Assembly: GCA_964369425.1 (NCBI GenBank)
Contig: CAYJGW010000009.1
Span: forward strand, 1-60,229
Source of the DNA: CAUPWF01 sp964369425
Lineage (GTDB): Bacteria; Bacillota; Clostridia; Lachnospirales; Lachnospiraceae
Reading direction: 5' to 3'
DNA: 60,229 bases
The notes beneath the pieces were generated by a model. It saw only the letters and a list, made by a program, of their open reading frames with translations, was not told where the DNA came from and searched no databases. Position numbers and translations under genes: made by a program. This document shows positions 7,701 to 14,889 of the stretch, in pieces (position 1 is the first letter of the stretch; each line of letters opens with the position of its first letter).

Positions 7701-9059
7701 TTATTCTAAAATTGTCCCTTTTCTAAACGGTTCTGCTTGTGGCAATCCTTTCATAAATAGGTAATATGCAATCCCAGTTGGAATTAAACTTACATACCAA
7801 GATACATTCACAAAGATGAGGGATATAACTGCCCCTATTACAACTGCTAGAATAGCAGCTAAGTTTACACCTTTTATATGACTTTCTTTATTATACAATA
7901 TATTTAAGTCTAATTTCTGTCTTCTTAATATGTAATAATCCACTACCATAATCGCAAATATTGGTCCTAAGAAAGCTGAATAAATCTGTGTGAACAGTGC
8001 AAGCCCACTTGCTGATTCAGCTGTAACTAATAGCCATGGGCAAGTACATACTGAAAGAATACCTACTAATACCACTGATTTTTTATAATCTAACTTGAAA
8101 GTATCCATCAATACATATATCGGTGGCAGTACATTATTTAGTACATTGGTTGTCACCTGCGCAAAGGCTATAAATAATAACGTCACAATCGTCAAGAATT
8201 GATTATCCAATGTTGTTGAGAATACAGATACTGGGTCACTGTTTCCTGTAGCTGCAGTTACCATAAGTCCAATCAATCCCATAAATAATGTTGCAGGTAA
8301 GATAGCCACTGCGTAGATTACACCTGTTCTCTTTGGACCTACATTCTCTTTTAATTCACGAGAATAGTCTGATCCATTGATAATCATTGTAGAATAAATC
8401 CCTAAAAATGCTGTCGTTCCAGCCCAAAATGGCAATCCCCATGTTCCTTCTATATTTGTAATATTAGATGTGATGTCTGCGCCGTACTTAGTCACAACCA
8501 CGTAGAACATATATGCTAGTGTCGCAAGAATAAAGATACAACTAATGTTTTCTAACCATTTGATACCTTGGAATCCATTGATTGCAAGTGCGATCTGTAA
8601 TATCGTAAATAAAGCGAATACTATTGGTAAATTACTAATGCCAAATAACTGATCTAGACAACTATTAATTGCACCCGCACCTACCCAACTTTGAAAACCA
8701 AACCATACAATAGCCGGAATCGCTCTCAATAAACCTGGTATTTTTACCCCTTTGATTCCAAAACTACTTCTAAGCTGAATCGTGTATGGTATTCCATATT
8801 TATGACCACAGTTTCCTATCAACACCAAAGCAACCGCTATAACGAGGCAACCAATTACCATTGCCAAAATTGCTTGAGTTAAGTTCAATACTCCGATTAG
8901 ACTTGCTCCCATGGAAAAAGTTCCAATAGATACACAACCACCTAAAAATGCTGCTGTATAAGATAAGCCACCCATAATTCGCTCTTTAGTCGGTAATAAT
9001 TCAACAGGTACATTTCCTTCATGTACTTTATCTACAATTTTATTCTCATTCAAGTTCAT
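7701..9059 (-). CDS. NCS1-family permease, probable allantoin transporter
   Basis: A 452-residue inner-membrane protein with about 12 hydrophobic segments. Its NCS1-family features include an N-terminal loop ending in PTKERIMGGLSY, GIPYTIQLRSSFGIKG (about residue 95), and FGFQSWVGAGAIN (about residue 120). NCS1 carriers take up purines, pyrimidines, hydantoins, thiamine or allantoin with Na+ or H+. The gene lies 18 bases behind allantoinase in a two-gene operon, so allantoin is the likely substrate. This is inferred from context, since substrate cannot be read safely from sequence. Confidence 0.82.
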   Translation of the reverse strand: MNLNENKIVDKVHEGNVPVELLPTKERIMGGLSYTAAFLGGCVSIGTFSMGASLIGVLNLTQAILAMVIGCLVIAVALVLIGNCGHKYGIPYTIQLRSSFGIKGVKIPGLLRAIPAIVWFGFQSWVGAGAINSCLDQLFGISNLPIVFALFTILQIALAINGFQGIKWLENISCIFILATLAYMFYVVVTKYGADITSNITNIEGTWGLPFWAGTTAFLGIYSTMIINGSDYSRELKENVGPKRTGVIYAVAILPATLFMGLIGLMVTAATGNSDPVSVFSTTLDNQFLTIVTLLFIAFAQVTTNVLNNVLPPIYVLMDTFKLDYKKSVVLVGILSVCTCPWLLVTAESASGLALFTQIYSAFLGPIFAIMVVDYYILRRQKLDLNILYNKESHIKGVNLAAILAVVIGAVISLIFVNVSWYVSLIPTGIAYYLFMKGLPQAEPFRKGTILE

Positions 9060-9077
9060 CTCTTCCCCTCCAGTTAA

Positions 9078-10436
9078 CTATTTTATTTTCTTTACAAGTG
9101 TTCCATATCCTTTTTTCTCTTTTAGTTCACTATTTTCCGCAATCACTTCTCCACGCACCATTGTAAGCACAGGCAATCCGGTTCCCTTCATTCCAACAAA
9201 GGCTGAAATTTTATTTAAGTAAAATAAGGATTCTGATGTAATCTCCCAACTTATCTCTGGATCAAAAACTACAATATCTGCATCAAACCCGATTTGGATT
9301 GCACCTTTCTTTCCATAAATATCAAATGTTTTTGCTGGTCCTTCGCTCAATGCTTTCGCTAAAAGAGTTGGAGAATATCCTCTTTTCACCACACCTTCAC
9401 TATAAACTACTTGCATAATACTTTGAAGACCACTCATACCTCCCCAAGCACCGAATACACCATGTGTCTCCTCACTCTTTTCGCTTGCTTCACATGGGGA
9501 ATGATCTGATCCCACACAAGCCAAAACACCACGATCTACATAGTCCCACATTAATTCTACTGCTTCTTGAGTTCGAAGAGGTGGCGCACATTTACAAATG
9601 CTTCCTTTTTCAATTACATCGTCTTCTGTCATACACAGATAATGTGTACATGTCTCTGCTGTAACATCAACACCTTCCATCTGCGCTAATTCAATCTCTT
9701 CTACTACATCAGGGTGACTCACGTGACAGATATGTACTTTACAACCGGTGTCTCTTGCCAAATCAATAATTGCTTTTGTAGCGATTAACTCCGCAACTAC
9801 AGGTCTTGTATCAAGAAAATCTCGCCACGATTCTCTACCTTCTTTCTTTGCACGAGCTTCTTCCCACTTTATAATTGAATAGTCCTCGCAGTGAAATCCT
9901 GCTCGTCCACCAAACTCTTTGATAATCATCATTGCTTCTCTTGCTTGTCCATATGACAGTGAAACATAATCTGGCGAAACTGGACCTATAAAGGATTTAA
10001 ATGCAACACATCCCTTTTCATCCAATTCTTTTAATGCATCGAAATTATAATCTACAAGTCCCCCCCAATAACAGTAATCAACATATGCATTTTCACTCAC
10101 TGTTGCTTCTTTCTTATCAAATATCTTGCCATCTGTAAGTGCAGGTTCATTTTGTAACGGCATATCAACAATTGTCGTACAACCTCCAATTGCTGCTGCT
10201 GCAGTTCCATGTTCATAGTCTTCTCTCCAAGTGAAGCCTGGATCATTTAAATGTGCATGGCTATCAATCACGCCTGGAAATATATACTTCCCTTTACAAT
10301 CAATCACATCATCTACATTTGGCTCTATGCCCCACTCTAATAATTGTGAAATCTTCTCTCCCGAGATAACTACATTTGCTTTCATTACTTCCTTACTTTG
10401 AACTACTAGTCCATTTTTCAATAAAATTTGTCGCAT
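9078..10436 (-). CDS. allB: Allantoinase
   Basis: A 452-residue cyclic amidohydrolase. It hydrolyses allantoin to allantoate, allowing use of purine ring nitrogen. Metal-binding motifs are visible: DSHAHLNDPG (about residue 58), a Lys in AFKSFIGP (candidate bridging lysine), HCEDYS, HICHVSHPD and the late Asp in GSDHSPCE. The order and length match allantoinase/dihydroorotase-type hydrolases, and the allantoinase-like DSHAHLNDPG.TWREDYEHGT start favours AllB. I chose the ATG at 10436, preceded by GAGGAGG; an in-frame ATG 24 bases earlier lies upstream of that site. Expression is likely controlled by the leader attenuator at 10487-10523. No allC is in view. Confidence 0.88.
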   Translation of the reverse strand: MRQILLKNGLVVQSKEVMKANVVISGEKISQLLEWGIEPNVDDVIDCKGKYIFPGVIDSHAHLNDPGFTWREDYEHGTAAAAIGGCTTIVDMPLQNEPALTDGKIFDKKEATVSENAYVDYCYWGGLVDYNFDALKELDEKGCVAFKSFIGPVSPDYVSLSYGQAREAMMIIKEFGGRAGFHCEDYSIIKWEEARAKKEGRESWRDFLDTRPVVAELIATKAIIDLARDTGCKVHICHVSHPDVVEEIELAQMEGVDVTAETCTHYLCMTEDDVIEKGSICKCAPPLRTQEAVELMWDYVDRGVLACVGSDHSPCEASEKSEETHGVFGAWGGMSGLQSIMQVVYSEGVVKRGYSPTLLAKALSEGPAKTFDIYGKKGAIQIGFDADIVVFDPEISWEITSESLFYLNKISAFVGMKGTGLPVLTMVRGEVIAENSELKEKKGYGTLVKKIK

Positions 10437-10469
10437 TACTACCTCCTCTTTTGATTTCATATTGTATTT

Positions 10470-10514
10470 TCATAAAAATGCAAAAAGAGCAGAAATAGCT
10501 ATTTCAAACGCCAT
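10470..10514 (-). CDS. Possible 14-residue leader peptide across the allB attenuator
   Basis: An ATG at 10514 stands six bases after a perfect AAAGGAG site. It opens 15 codons encoding MAFEIAISALFAFL and a TGA at 10470-10472. The ORF covers the 3' arm of the terminator hairpin and its T tract. A ribosome on it would keep the hairpin open, so translation could set read-through into allB. The coding potential is real to the eye, but the role is inference and the peptide has no recognisable homologue. Confidence 0.45.
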   Translation of the reverse strand: MAFEIAISALFAFL

Positions 10515-10523
10515 TGTCTGCTC
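10487..10523 (-). terminator. Attenuator in the allantoinase leader
   Basis: The stem GAGCAGA/TCTGCTC continues, after one bulged base, as AATGGC/GCTATT, and is followed on the minus strand by TTTTTGCATTTTT. It lies between the promoter (10549-10577) and allB, so it must be passed for expression. It is embedded in the short ORF at 10470-10514. Confidence 0.8.
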
Positions 10524-10548
10524 CTTTCACATTTTATGTGTGTAATTT

Positions 10549-10577
10549 ATTCTACCGCTTTTCTTTATAAAAGTCAA
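10549..10577 (-). promoter_or_regulatory. Promoter of the allantoinase operon
   Basis: TTGACT (10572-10577, minus strand) and TAGAAT (10549-10554) with a 17-base spacer. The leader from here to the allB ATG is about 105 bases and contains the attenuator and the short ORF. Confidence 0.72.
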
Positions 10578-10606
10578 CCCATTTTTAACTTTTTCCCTGA
10601 TTTACT

Positions 10607-10779
10607 GTAACAATTCAGCCTTGCGGCTGAATACAAGTGATTCTGCGATATGCTTGCATAGCAGCAGATGAACCTTGTAATACAGCCATAAGGCGCTTTG
10701 CCGTAATCGAGGATATAGCTACGTAGTAGCGTAATAGGTCGTGTAACGACCTATCCGAGATGTTAGGCTGAATTGTTAC
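10607..10779. repeat. 173-bp multi-hairpin element with perfect 14-bp terminal inverted repeats
   Basis: The ends GTAACAATTCAGCC and GGCTGAATTGTTAC are exact inverted copies. Inside are at least five further hairpins: 10613-10632 (8 bp, loop TTGC), 10632-10679 (TACAAG/CTTGTA enclosing TCTGC/GCAGA and TATGC/GCATA), 10692-10702, 10718-10730 (GCTAC/GTAGC) and 10734-10754 (9 bp, loop GTA). It is visibly richer in G and C than its surroundings and has no ORF. It starts three bases after the antiporter stop. I saw no second copy in the window. It may be a small dispersed element or a structured RNA; its type is unknown. Confidence 0.7.
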
Positions 10780-10782
10780 GAT

Positions 10783-12045
10783 TTACTTACCTAGTTTTTT
10801 CAAAAATTTATAGTGTTTTTCCACTGTAAGTCCTTGAATAACTGTAGTAAACATTACAATCGAAAACACTGAAACAATCATAATATGGAAATTCTCAGTT
10901 TCTAATAGTTCTACTACTTCTATCATAAGTGCTAGGCTCAATCCACCTTTTAATCCTGCCCATGTCAATAAAGACGAAAAAGATGATTTCGACATCTTTT
11001 CTGGTATTTTTTTCAAACACAAAGAAACGAAAAACACGCCAACATACCTTGCAATTACACAGGATACCACAGCAACGAGCATAATAAGAATATTCTCTTT
11101 CGTATACAAAAATATATTAACAAAGAATACGCCAATTCCTATATATAGTATTGCATTTAATAAACTATCAACCACTTCCCAAAAATCGTAATACAACGTA
11201 AATGTTCCTGGCTTTTTTTTATCTGCTTTATTTGTAAAGGTCGCAAAATAGATTCCACACACCACTGCTGCAATGGCACTCGAAAAACCTAGGTTTTGAC
11301 TTAACACATAGGATGATGTGAGCGTAAATATACTAATAAATATTTGTAAAATTTTATCCTCTGTTCGTTTGAAGAAATAGAACATAAGAAAGCAAATCAC
11401 TACCGCTAGGATAATAGCACCAAAAATCTCTTTTCCTAATACAAAGAAAAAGCTGCCGTAATCTATCGAACCAGATGTACTTGAAAGGGCACTTGAAATC
11501 GCTACAAACAATGCAATTCCAACACCATCATTGAACAGGGATTCTCCTTCGATTATCAAAATCAATTCTTCGGATAATCCAACCTTCTTTAATATACTAG
11601 TAGCTGCAATAGGATCTGTTGGCGATACGATTGCACCTAGCAACAAGCATTCGATCAACGAAAACTGGTGTCCCCCTATGATTCCTAGAATGAAATAAAA
11701 CACTAAGCCAAAGAGAACCGTTGCAAGCGTGGTGGTAAGCAGGGCTAACAATGCTATCGGTTTGGAATACTTCTTTAACTTCCCTAGGGTAATATTACAA
11801 GATCCTGCAAACAACATAAAGCATAGTACACCTTTTACCAGAAAATCACTTAGATATTCAATCGGAAATCCTATATGGGCGTAATCTTTATACACCACAT
11901 AAGTAATCAATATGTAGATTCCCCCTATGACAAAGGAAGATAGCAGCAAAGCAATTTCATTTGGAAGTTTTAATGTTTTTTCATTAATATAGGAAACAAA
12001 TACCAATACACAAGTTATCGCGACAAACACAGTTAGAATCGTCAT
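10783..12045 (-). CDS. Na+/H+ (cation/proton) antiporter, CPA1/NhaP family
   Basis: A 420-residue membrane protein with about 12-13 hydrophobic segments. It shows the CPA1 signatures GAIVSPTDPIAATSIL (about residue 139) and GESLFNDGVGIALFV (about residue 167), which hold the Asp residues of the ion site. The family exports Na+ or K+ in exchange for protons for pH and salt balance. No long C-terminal regulatory domain is present. The start has a GAGGATGAG-type site. The gene stands alone between the structured element (3') and the amtB terminator (5'). The cation preference cannot be told. Confidence 0.85.
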   Translation of the reverse strand: MTILTVFVAITCVLVFVSYINEKTLKLPNEIALLLSSFVIGGIYILITYVVYKDYAHIGFPIEYLSDFLVKGVLCFMLFAGSCNITLGKLKKYSKPIALLALLTTTLATVLFGLVFYFILGIIGGHQFSLIECLLLGAIVSPTDPIAATSILKKVGLSEELILIIEGESLFNDGVGIALFVAISSALSSTSGSIDYGSFFFVLGKEIFGAIILAVVICFLMFYFFKRTEDKILQIFISIFTLTSSYVLSQNLGFSSAIAAVVCGIYFATFTNKADKKKPGTFTLYYDFWEVVDSLLNAILYIGIGVFFVNIFLYTKENILIMLVAVVSCVIARYVGVFFVSLCLKKIPEKMSKSSFSSLLTWAGLKGGLSLALMIEVVELLETENFHIMIVSVFSIVMFTTVIQGLTVEKHYKFLKKLGK

Positions 12046-12111
12046 TTTTTCTCATCCTCTTTTCTCTTTTCTTCTATATTTACTATAATAACACATTTCC
12101 CATATACAAAA

Positions 12112-12153
12112 AAACCATAATAGACTATAAATTCATATAATCCATTATGGTTT
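12112..12153 (-). terminator. Terminator of the ammonium transporter gene
   Basis: AAACCATAAT and ATTATGGTTT pair across a 22-base loop and are followed by a T tract on the minus strand. It lies 25 bases after the stop of the Amt-PII gene. Confidence 0.65.
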
Positions 12154-12177
12154 CATTATTTAACTCATGACCTATTC

Positions 12178-13860
12178 TTATTCATCTTGAAGCGCATCGT
12201 AACCTTCTTCTCCAGTTCTTACTTTCACAACGTTTTCAACGTCATATACGAAGATTTTACCATCACCTACATTACCTGTGTAAAGCACTTCTTTCACTGT
12301 CTCTACCACTACTTCTACCGGAATCTTACAGATAACAATCTCTACTTTTACTTTTGGCAACAATGTTGTCTCTACCGCTACACCACGATAAAATTCTTTA
12401 CCACCTTTTTGCATACCACATCCAAGCACTTGAGTTACTGTCATTCCTGTCACACCAAGATCATCCAATGCTGTCTTTAACGTTTCAAATTGACTTTGCT
12501 TAATTACAATGGATAATTTTGTCATCTTTGCACCGTCACGTTCAATTGCTGTTGGTTCTGATATAACAGGCTGGGTTGCCAATGGTGCTGGTTTCATCTC
12601 TACCACCTGCGGTGCCACACCACCTTTTGGATGTGGATACACATGCATAAAGTCTGCGTAACTACTTGTCAATCCATGCTCTTCAATATCTAGTCCTGCT
12701 TGCTCTTCTTCTTTTGATACACGTAACCCTACCGTATTTTTAATAGCTACAAATACAATTGTCATTGTAACTGCTACCCATACGATAACTGCTCCGACTC
12801 CGATGAATTGCACTACTAGTAATTCTGTACCACCACCGTATAAAAGTCCTGCATCTGTAGCAAGTACACCTACTAAAATTGTTCCAAGCGCTCCACACAT
12901 TCCATGTACGCCAACTGCCCCTACTGGATCATCTATCTTTAATTTCTTTTCCACAAACTCAATACCAAATACTACTGCAAATGCTGAAACCAAACCGATT
13001 ACTGCTGCCCCTACTGGCGATACAATATTACAACCTGCTGTGATACCAACTAATCCACCCAATGCTCCATTGAGCGTCATTGATACGTCTGGCTTTTTAT
13101 ACTTCACCCAAGTGATACCCATTACTGCTGCCGCTGCTGTAGCTGCTGAAATATTTGTGGTAACCATAATATCTGCCGCTGCTTTGATTGTATCATCCCC
13201 AGTCATTGAAACGGTAGAACCACCGTTAAATCCAAACCAACAGAACCATAAAATAAATACTCCAAGCGCCCCTAATGTTAAGCTGTGTCCAGGAATCGCT
13301 TTCACTTTTCCTGATTTTGAATATTTACCGATACGAGGTCCTAAGATTTTTGCTCCGATAAGTGCTGCCACACCACCTACCATATGTACTGCTGTAGATC
13401 CTGCAAAATCACGGAATCCCATCTCTGCTAACCAGCCTCCACCCCAGATCCAGTGACCGGATATCGGATAAACCACTGCACTCAATATCACACTATAGAT
13501 ACAGTATGAAGAGAATTTTGTTCTCTCAGCCATTGCTCCTGAAACAATGGTTGCTGCAGTTGCACAAAACACTGTCTGAAATATTACCACTGCTGATGAA
13601 GGAATGGTAGTGCTATAATCCCCTTGTATAAAGAAATCAAACCCACCGATAAAAGCTCCATCCCCTCCAAACATCAATCCAAATCCAATTGCCCAAAATA
13701 CTAAAGTACCTAATGAAAAATCCATTAAGTTTTTCATAATGATATTACCTGCATTTTTAGCTCTCGTAAAGCCAGTCTCCACCATCGCAAATCCTGCTTG
13801 CATAAAGAATACTAAAACCGCTCCTAATAACGTCCACATTGTGTCTAATCCTGAAAACAT
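12178..13860 (-). CDS. amtB: Ammonium transporter fused to a C-terminal P-II domain
   Basis: A 560-residue fusion. Residues 1 to about 400 are an Amt channel with 11 or so membrane segments and the twin pore histidines in STAVHMVGG and VGVHGMCG. After a linker (about 400-440), residues about 445-555 form a P-II signal protein with QKGGKEFYRG, LLPKVKVEIVI and GDGKIFVYDVE. In other bacteria GlnK is a separate protein that plugs AmtB; here it is tethered. The T-loop position normally holding the uridylylated Tyr (ELYRGAEY) reads EFYRGVAV, so that Tyr is absent. I chose the ATG at 13860 behind GGAGGAGG rather than an upstream TTG. The leader carries terminators and hexaloop hairpins. Confidence 0.92.
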   Translation of the reverse strand: MFSGLDTMWTLLGAVLVFFMQAGFAMVETGFTRAKNAGNIIMKNLMDFSLGTLVFWAIGFGLMFGGDGAFIGGFDFFIQGDYSTTIPSSAVVIFQTVFCATAATIVSGAMAERTKFSSYCIYSVILSAVVYPISGHWIWGGGWLAEMGFRDFAGSTAVHMVGGVAALIGAKILGPRIGKYSKSGKVKAIPGHSLTLGALGVFILWFCWFGFNGGSTVSMTGDDTIKAAADIMVTTNISAATAAAAVMGITWVKYKKPDVSMTLNGALGGLVGITAGCNIVSPVGAAVIGLVSAFAVVFGIEFVEKKLKIDDPVGAVGVHGMCGALGTILVGVLATDAGLLYGGGTELLVVQFIGVGAVIVWVAVTMTIVFVAIKNTVGLRVSKEEEQAGLDIEEHGLTSSYADFMHVYPHPKGGVAPQVVEMKPAPLATQPVISEPTAIERDGAKMTKLSIVIKQSQFETLKTALDDLGVTGMTVTQVLGCGMQKGGKEFYRGVAVETTLLPKVKVEIVICKIPVEVVVETVKEVLYTGNVGDGKIFVYDVENVVKVRTGEEGYDALQDE

Positions 13861-13887
13861 AAATAAATCCTCCTCCAAATAAAATAA

Positions 13888-13989
13888 GCGCCTTTTCTTT
13901 AAACCAACTTTGATTCAAAGAAAACACGCCTTTGTGTTTAAAAAACAAAAAAGACACTGCGAACAAAATGTTCACAGCGCCTTTGCTGT
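13888..13989 (-). promoter_or_regulatory. ANTAR-type antitermination leader of the amt gene: two hexaloop hairpins, each overlapping a terminator
   Basis: On the minus strand, ACAGC-AAAGGC-GCTGT (13974-13989) overlaps the 5' arm of a 12-bp terminator stem (13953-13981) followed by TTTTTTGTTTTT. Next, AAACAC-AAAGGC-GTGTTT (13922-13939) overlaps a second hairpin (13888-13929) made of GCGU and UUUUCUUU arms and followed by a U-rich stretch up to the ribosome site. Both six-base loops are identical with A at 1 and G at 4, the feature recognised by ANTAR-domain antiterminators such as EutV and NasR. Each loop hairpin excludes its terminator. The regulator gene is not in the window. Confidence 0.68.
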
Positions 13990-14003
13990 TTCTTTATATC
14001 GCT

Positions 14004-14032
14004 AGTATATGCTGTCTACTTCAATCTGTCAA
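14004..14032 (-). promoter_or_regulatory. Promoter of the amt gene
   Basis: Consensus TTGACA (14027-14032, minus strand), a 17-base spacer and TATACT (14004-14009). The predicted start near 13997 lies just before the first hexaloop hairpin, giving a leader of about 137 bases. Such a strong promoter suggests that control is exerted by termination in the leader. Confidence 0.8.
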
Positions 14033-14124
14033 CAACTTTTCCTCTTTCTGTTAAATAGTCATAATTTTTTATTTATTTTAGAATTTTTTTTGTAAATTTT
14101 ACAAATAAATTCATGATACTTAAT

Positions 14125-14153
14125 TTGTAATTTTCTCCAGATTTTGGTAGAAT
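14125..14153 (+). promoter_or_regulatory. Promoter of the small alarmone synthetase gene
   Basis: TTGTAA (14125-14130), 17 bases, TAGAAT (14148-14153). The -35 box is also one of three copies of a TTGTAA/TTACAA half-site (14090-14095, 14099-14104, 14125-14130), which could be a regulator binding array. A start near 14160 puts the ATG at 14186 in the right place. Confidence 0.6.
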
Positions 14154-14185
14154 AGTCCTTGTACAAAAGAGGAAAGAGGTATGAT

Positions 14186-14866
14186 ATGAACATTGACGTA
14201 AATCAAATTTTAACTTTAGAAGCTACTATGGGAGAACCAAATGAATTAAGCCCGCTAAGAGAACAGCTAAAACCCTTTAACGAACTGATGATGCAACACC
14301 GCTGTGCTTTGCGAGAAATTGAAACAAAGCTAAATGTATTAAACGATGAATTTTCTACAGTGTACGAGCGTAATCCTATCCAGACGATTAAGACGAGAAT
14401 CAAGCATCCTTTTAGTATCATTCAGAAATTACGATCAAGAGGTATCGTCCCTAGCATTCCTAATATGGAGTCTGAATTAAATGATATTGCAGGCATACGT
14501 GTTGTTTGCTGTTTTACTGAAGATATTTATAAACTCGCCAACATGTTAGCGGAACAAGATGATATCCATCTAATAGAAGAAAAAGATTATATCAAGAATC
14601 CAAAAGGAAACGGTTATAGAAGCTTACATCTGATTTTAACTGTGCCAATCTTCCTTTCAAACGAGACAAAATCTATGAAGGTCGAGGTGCAATTCCGCAC
14701 CATTGCCATGGACTTTTGGGCTAGTTTGGATCATCAACTCAAATACAAGAAGAACTTGGATAATCCTGAGATAATCGCCGATGAACTAAAAGCTTGTGCT
14801 GATATCATCGCCGAAACTGATAACCGAATGCAAGAGATTCGCAATATGCTCGAAAGAACACTGTAG
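14186..14866 (+). CDS. Small alarmone synthetase ((p)ppGpp synthetase, RelQ/YjbM type)
   Basis: A 226-residue stand-alone RelA/SpoT synthetase domain without HD, TGS or ACT parts. Motifs include LNDIAGIRVVCCF (about residue 95), KNPKGNGYRSLHLIL (about 137) and EVQFRTIAMDFWASLDHQL (about 170). Such enzymes transfer pyrophosphate from ATP to GDP or GTP, making the stringent-response signal under stress. The start is the ATG behind GAGGAAAGAGG; a TTG 27 bases upstream would coincide with the predicted transcription start. The next gene follows after 23 bases. An HD hydrolase at 45131-45685 could remove the product. Confidence 0.88.
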   Translation: MNIDVNQILTLEATMGEPNELSPLREQLKPFNELMMQHRCALREIETKLNVLNDEFSTVYERNPIQTIKTRIKHPFSIIQKLRSRGIVPSIPNMESELNDIAGIRVVCCFTEDIYKLANMLAEQDDIHLIEEKDYIKNPKGNGYRSLHLILTVPIFLSNETKSMKVEVQFRTIAMDFWASLDHQLKYKKNLDNPEIIADELKACADIIAETDNRMQEIRNMLERTL

Positions 14867-14889
14867 AATCTAGAAATGGAGGTATTGTT

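Noticed and set aside
12803..13456. 217-codon Pro/Thr/Ala-rich plus-strand frame
   Set aside because: It is fully antisense to the conserved Amt domain; low-complexity composition and no ribosome site.
14159..14185. Upstream TTG start for the alarmone synthetase
   Set aside because: It coincides with the predicted transcription start, and the good ribosome site serves the ATG at 14186.
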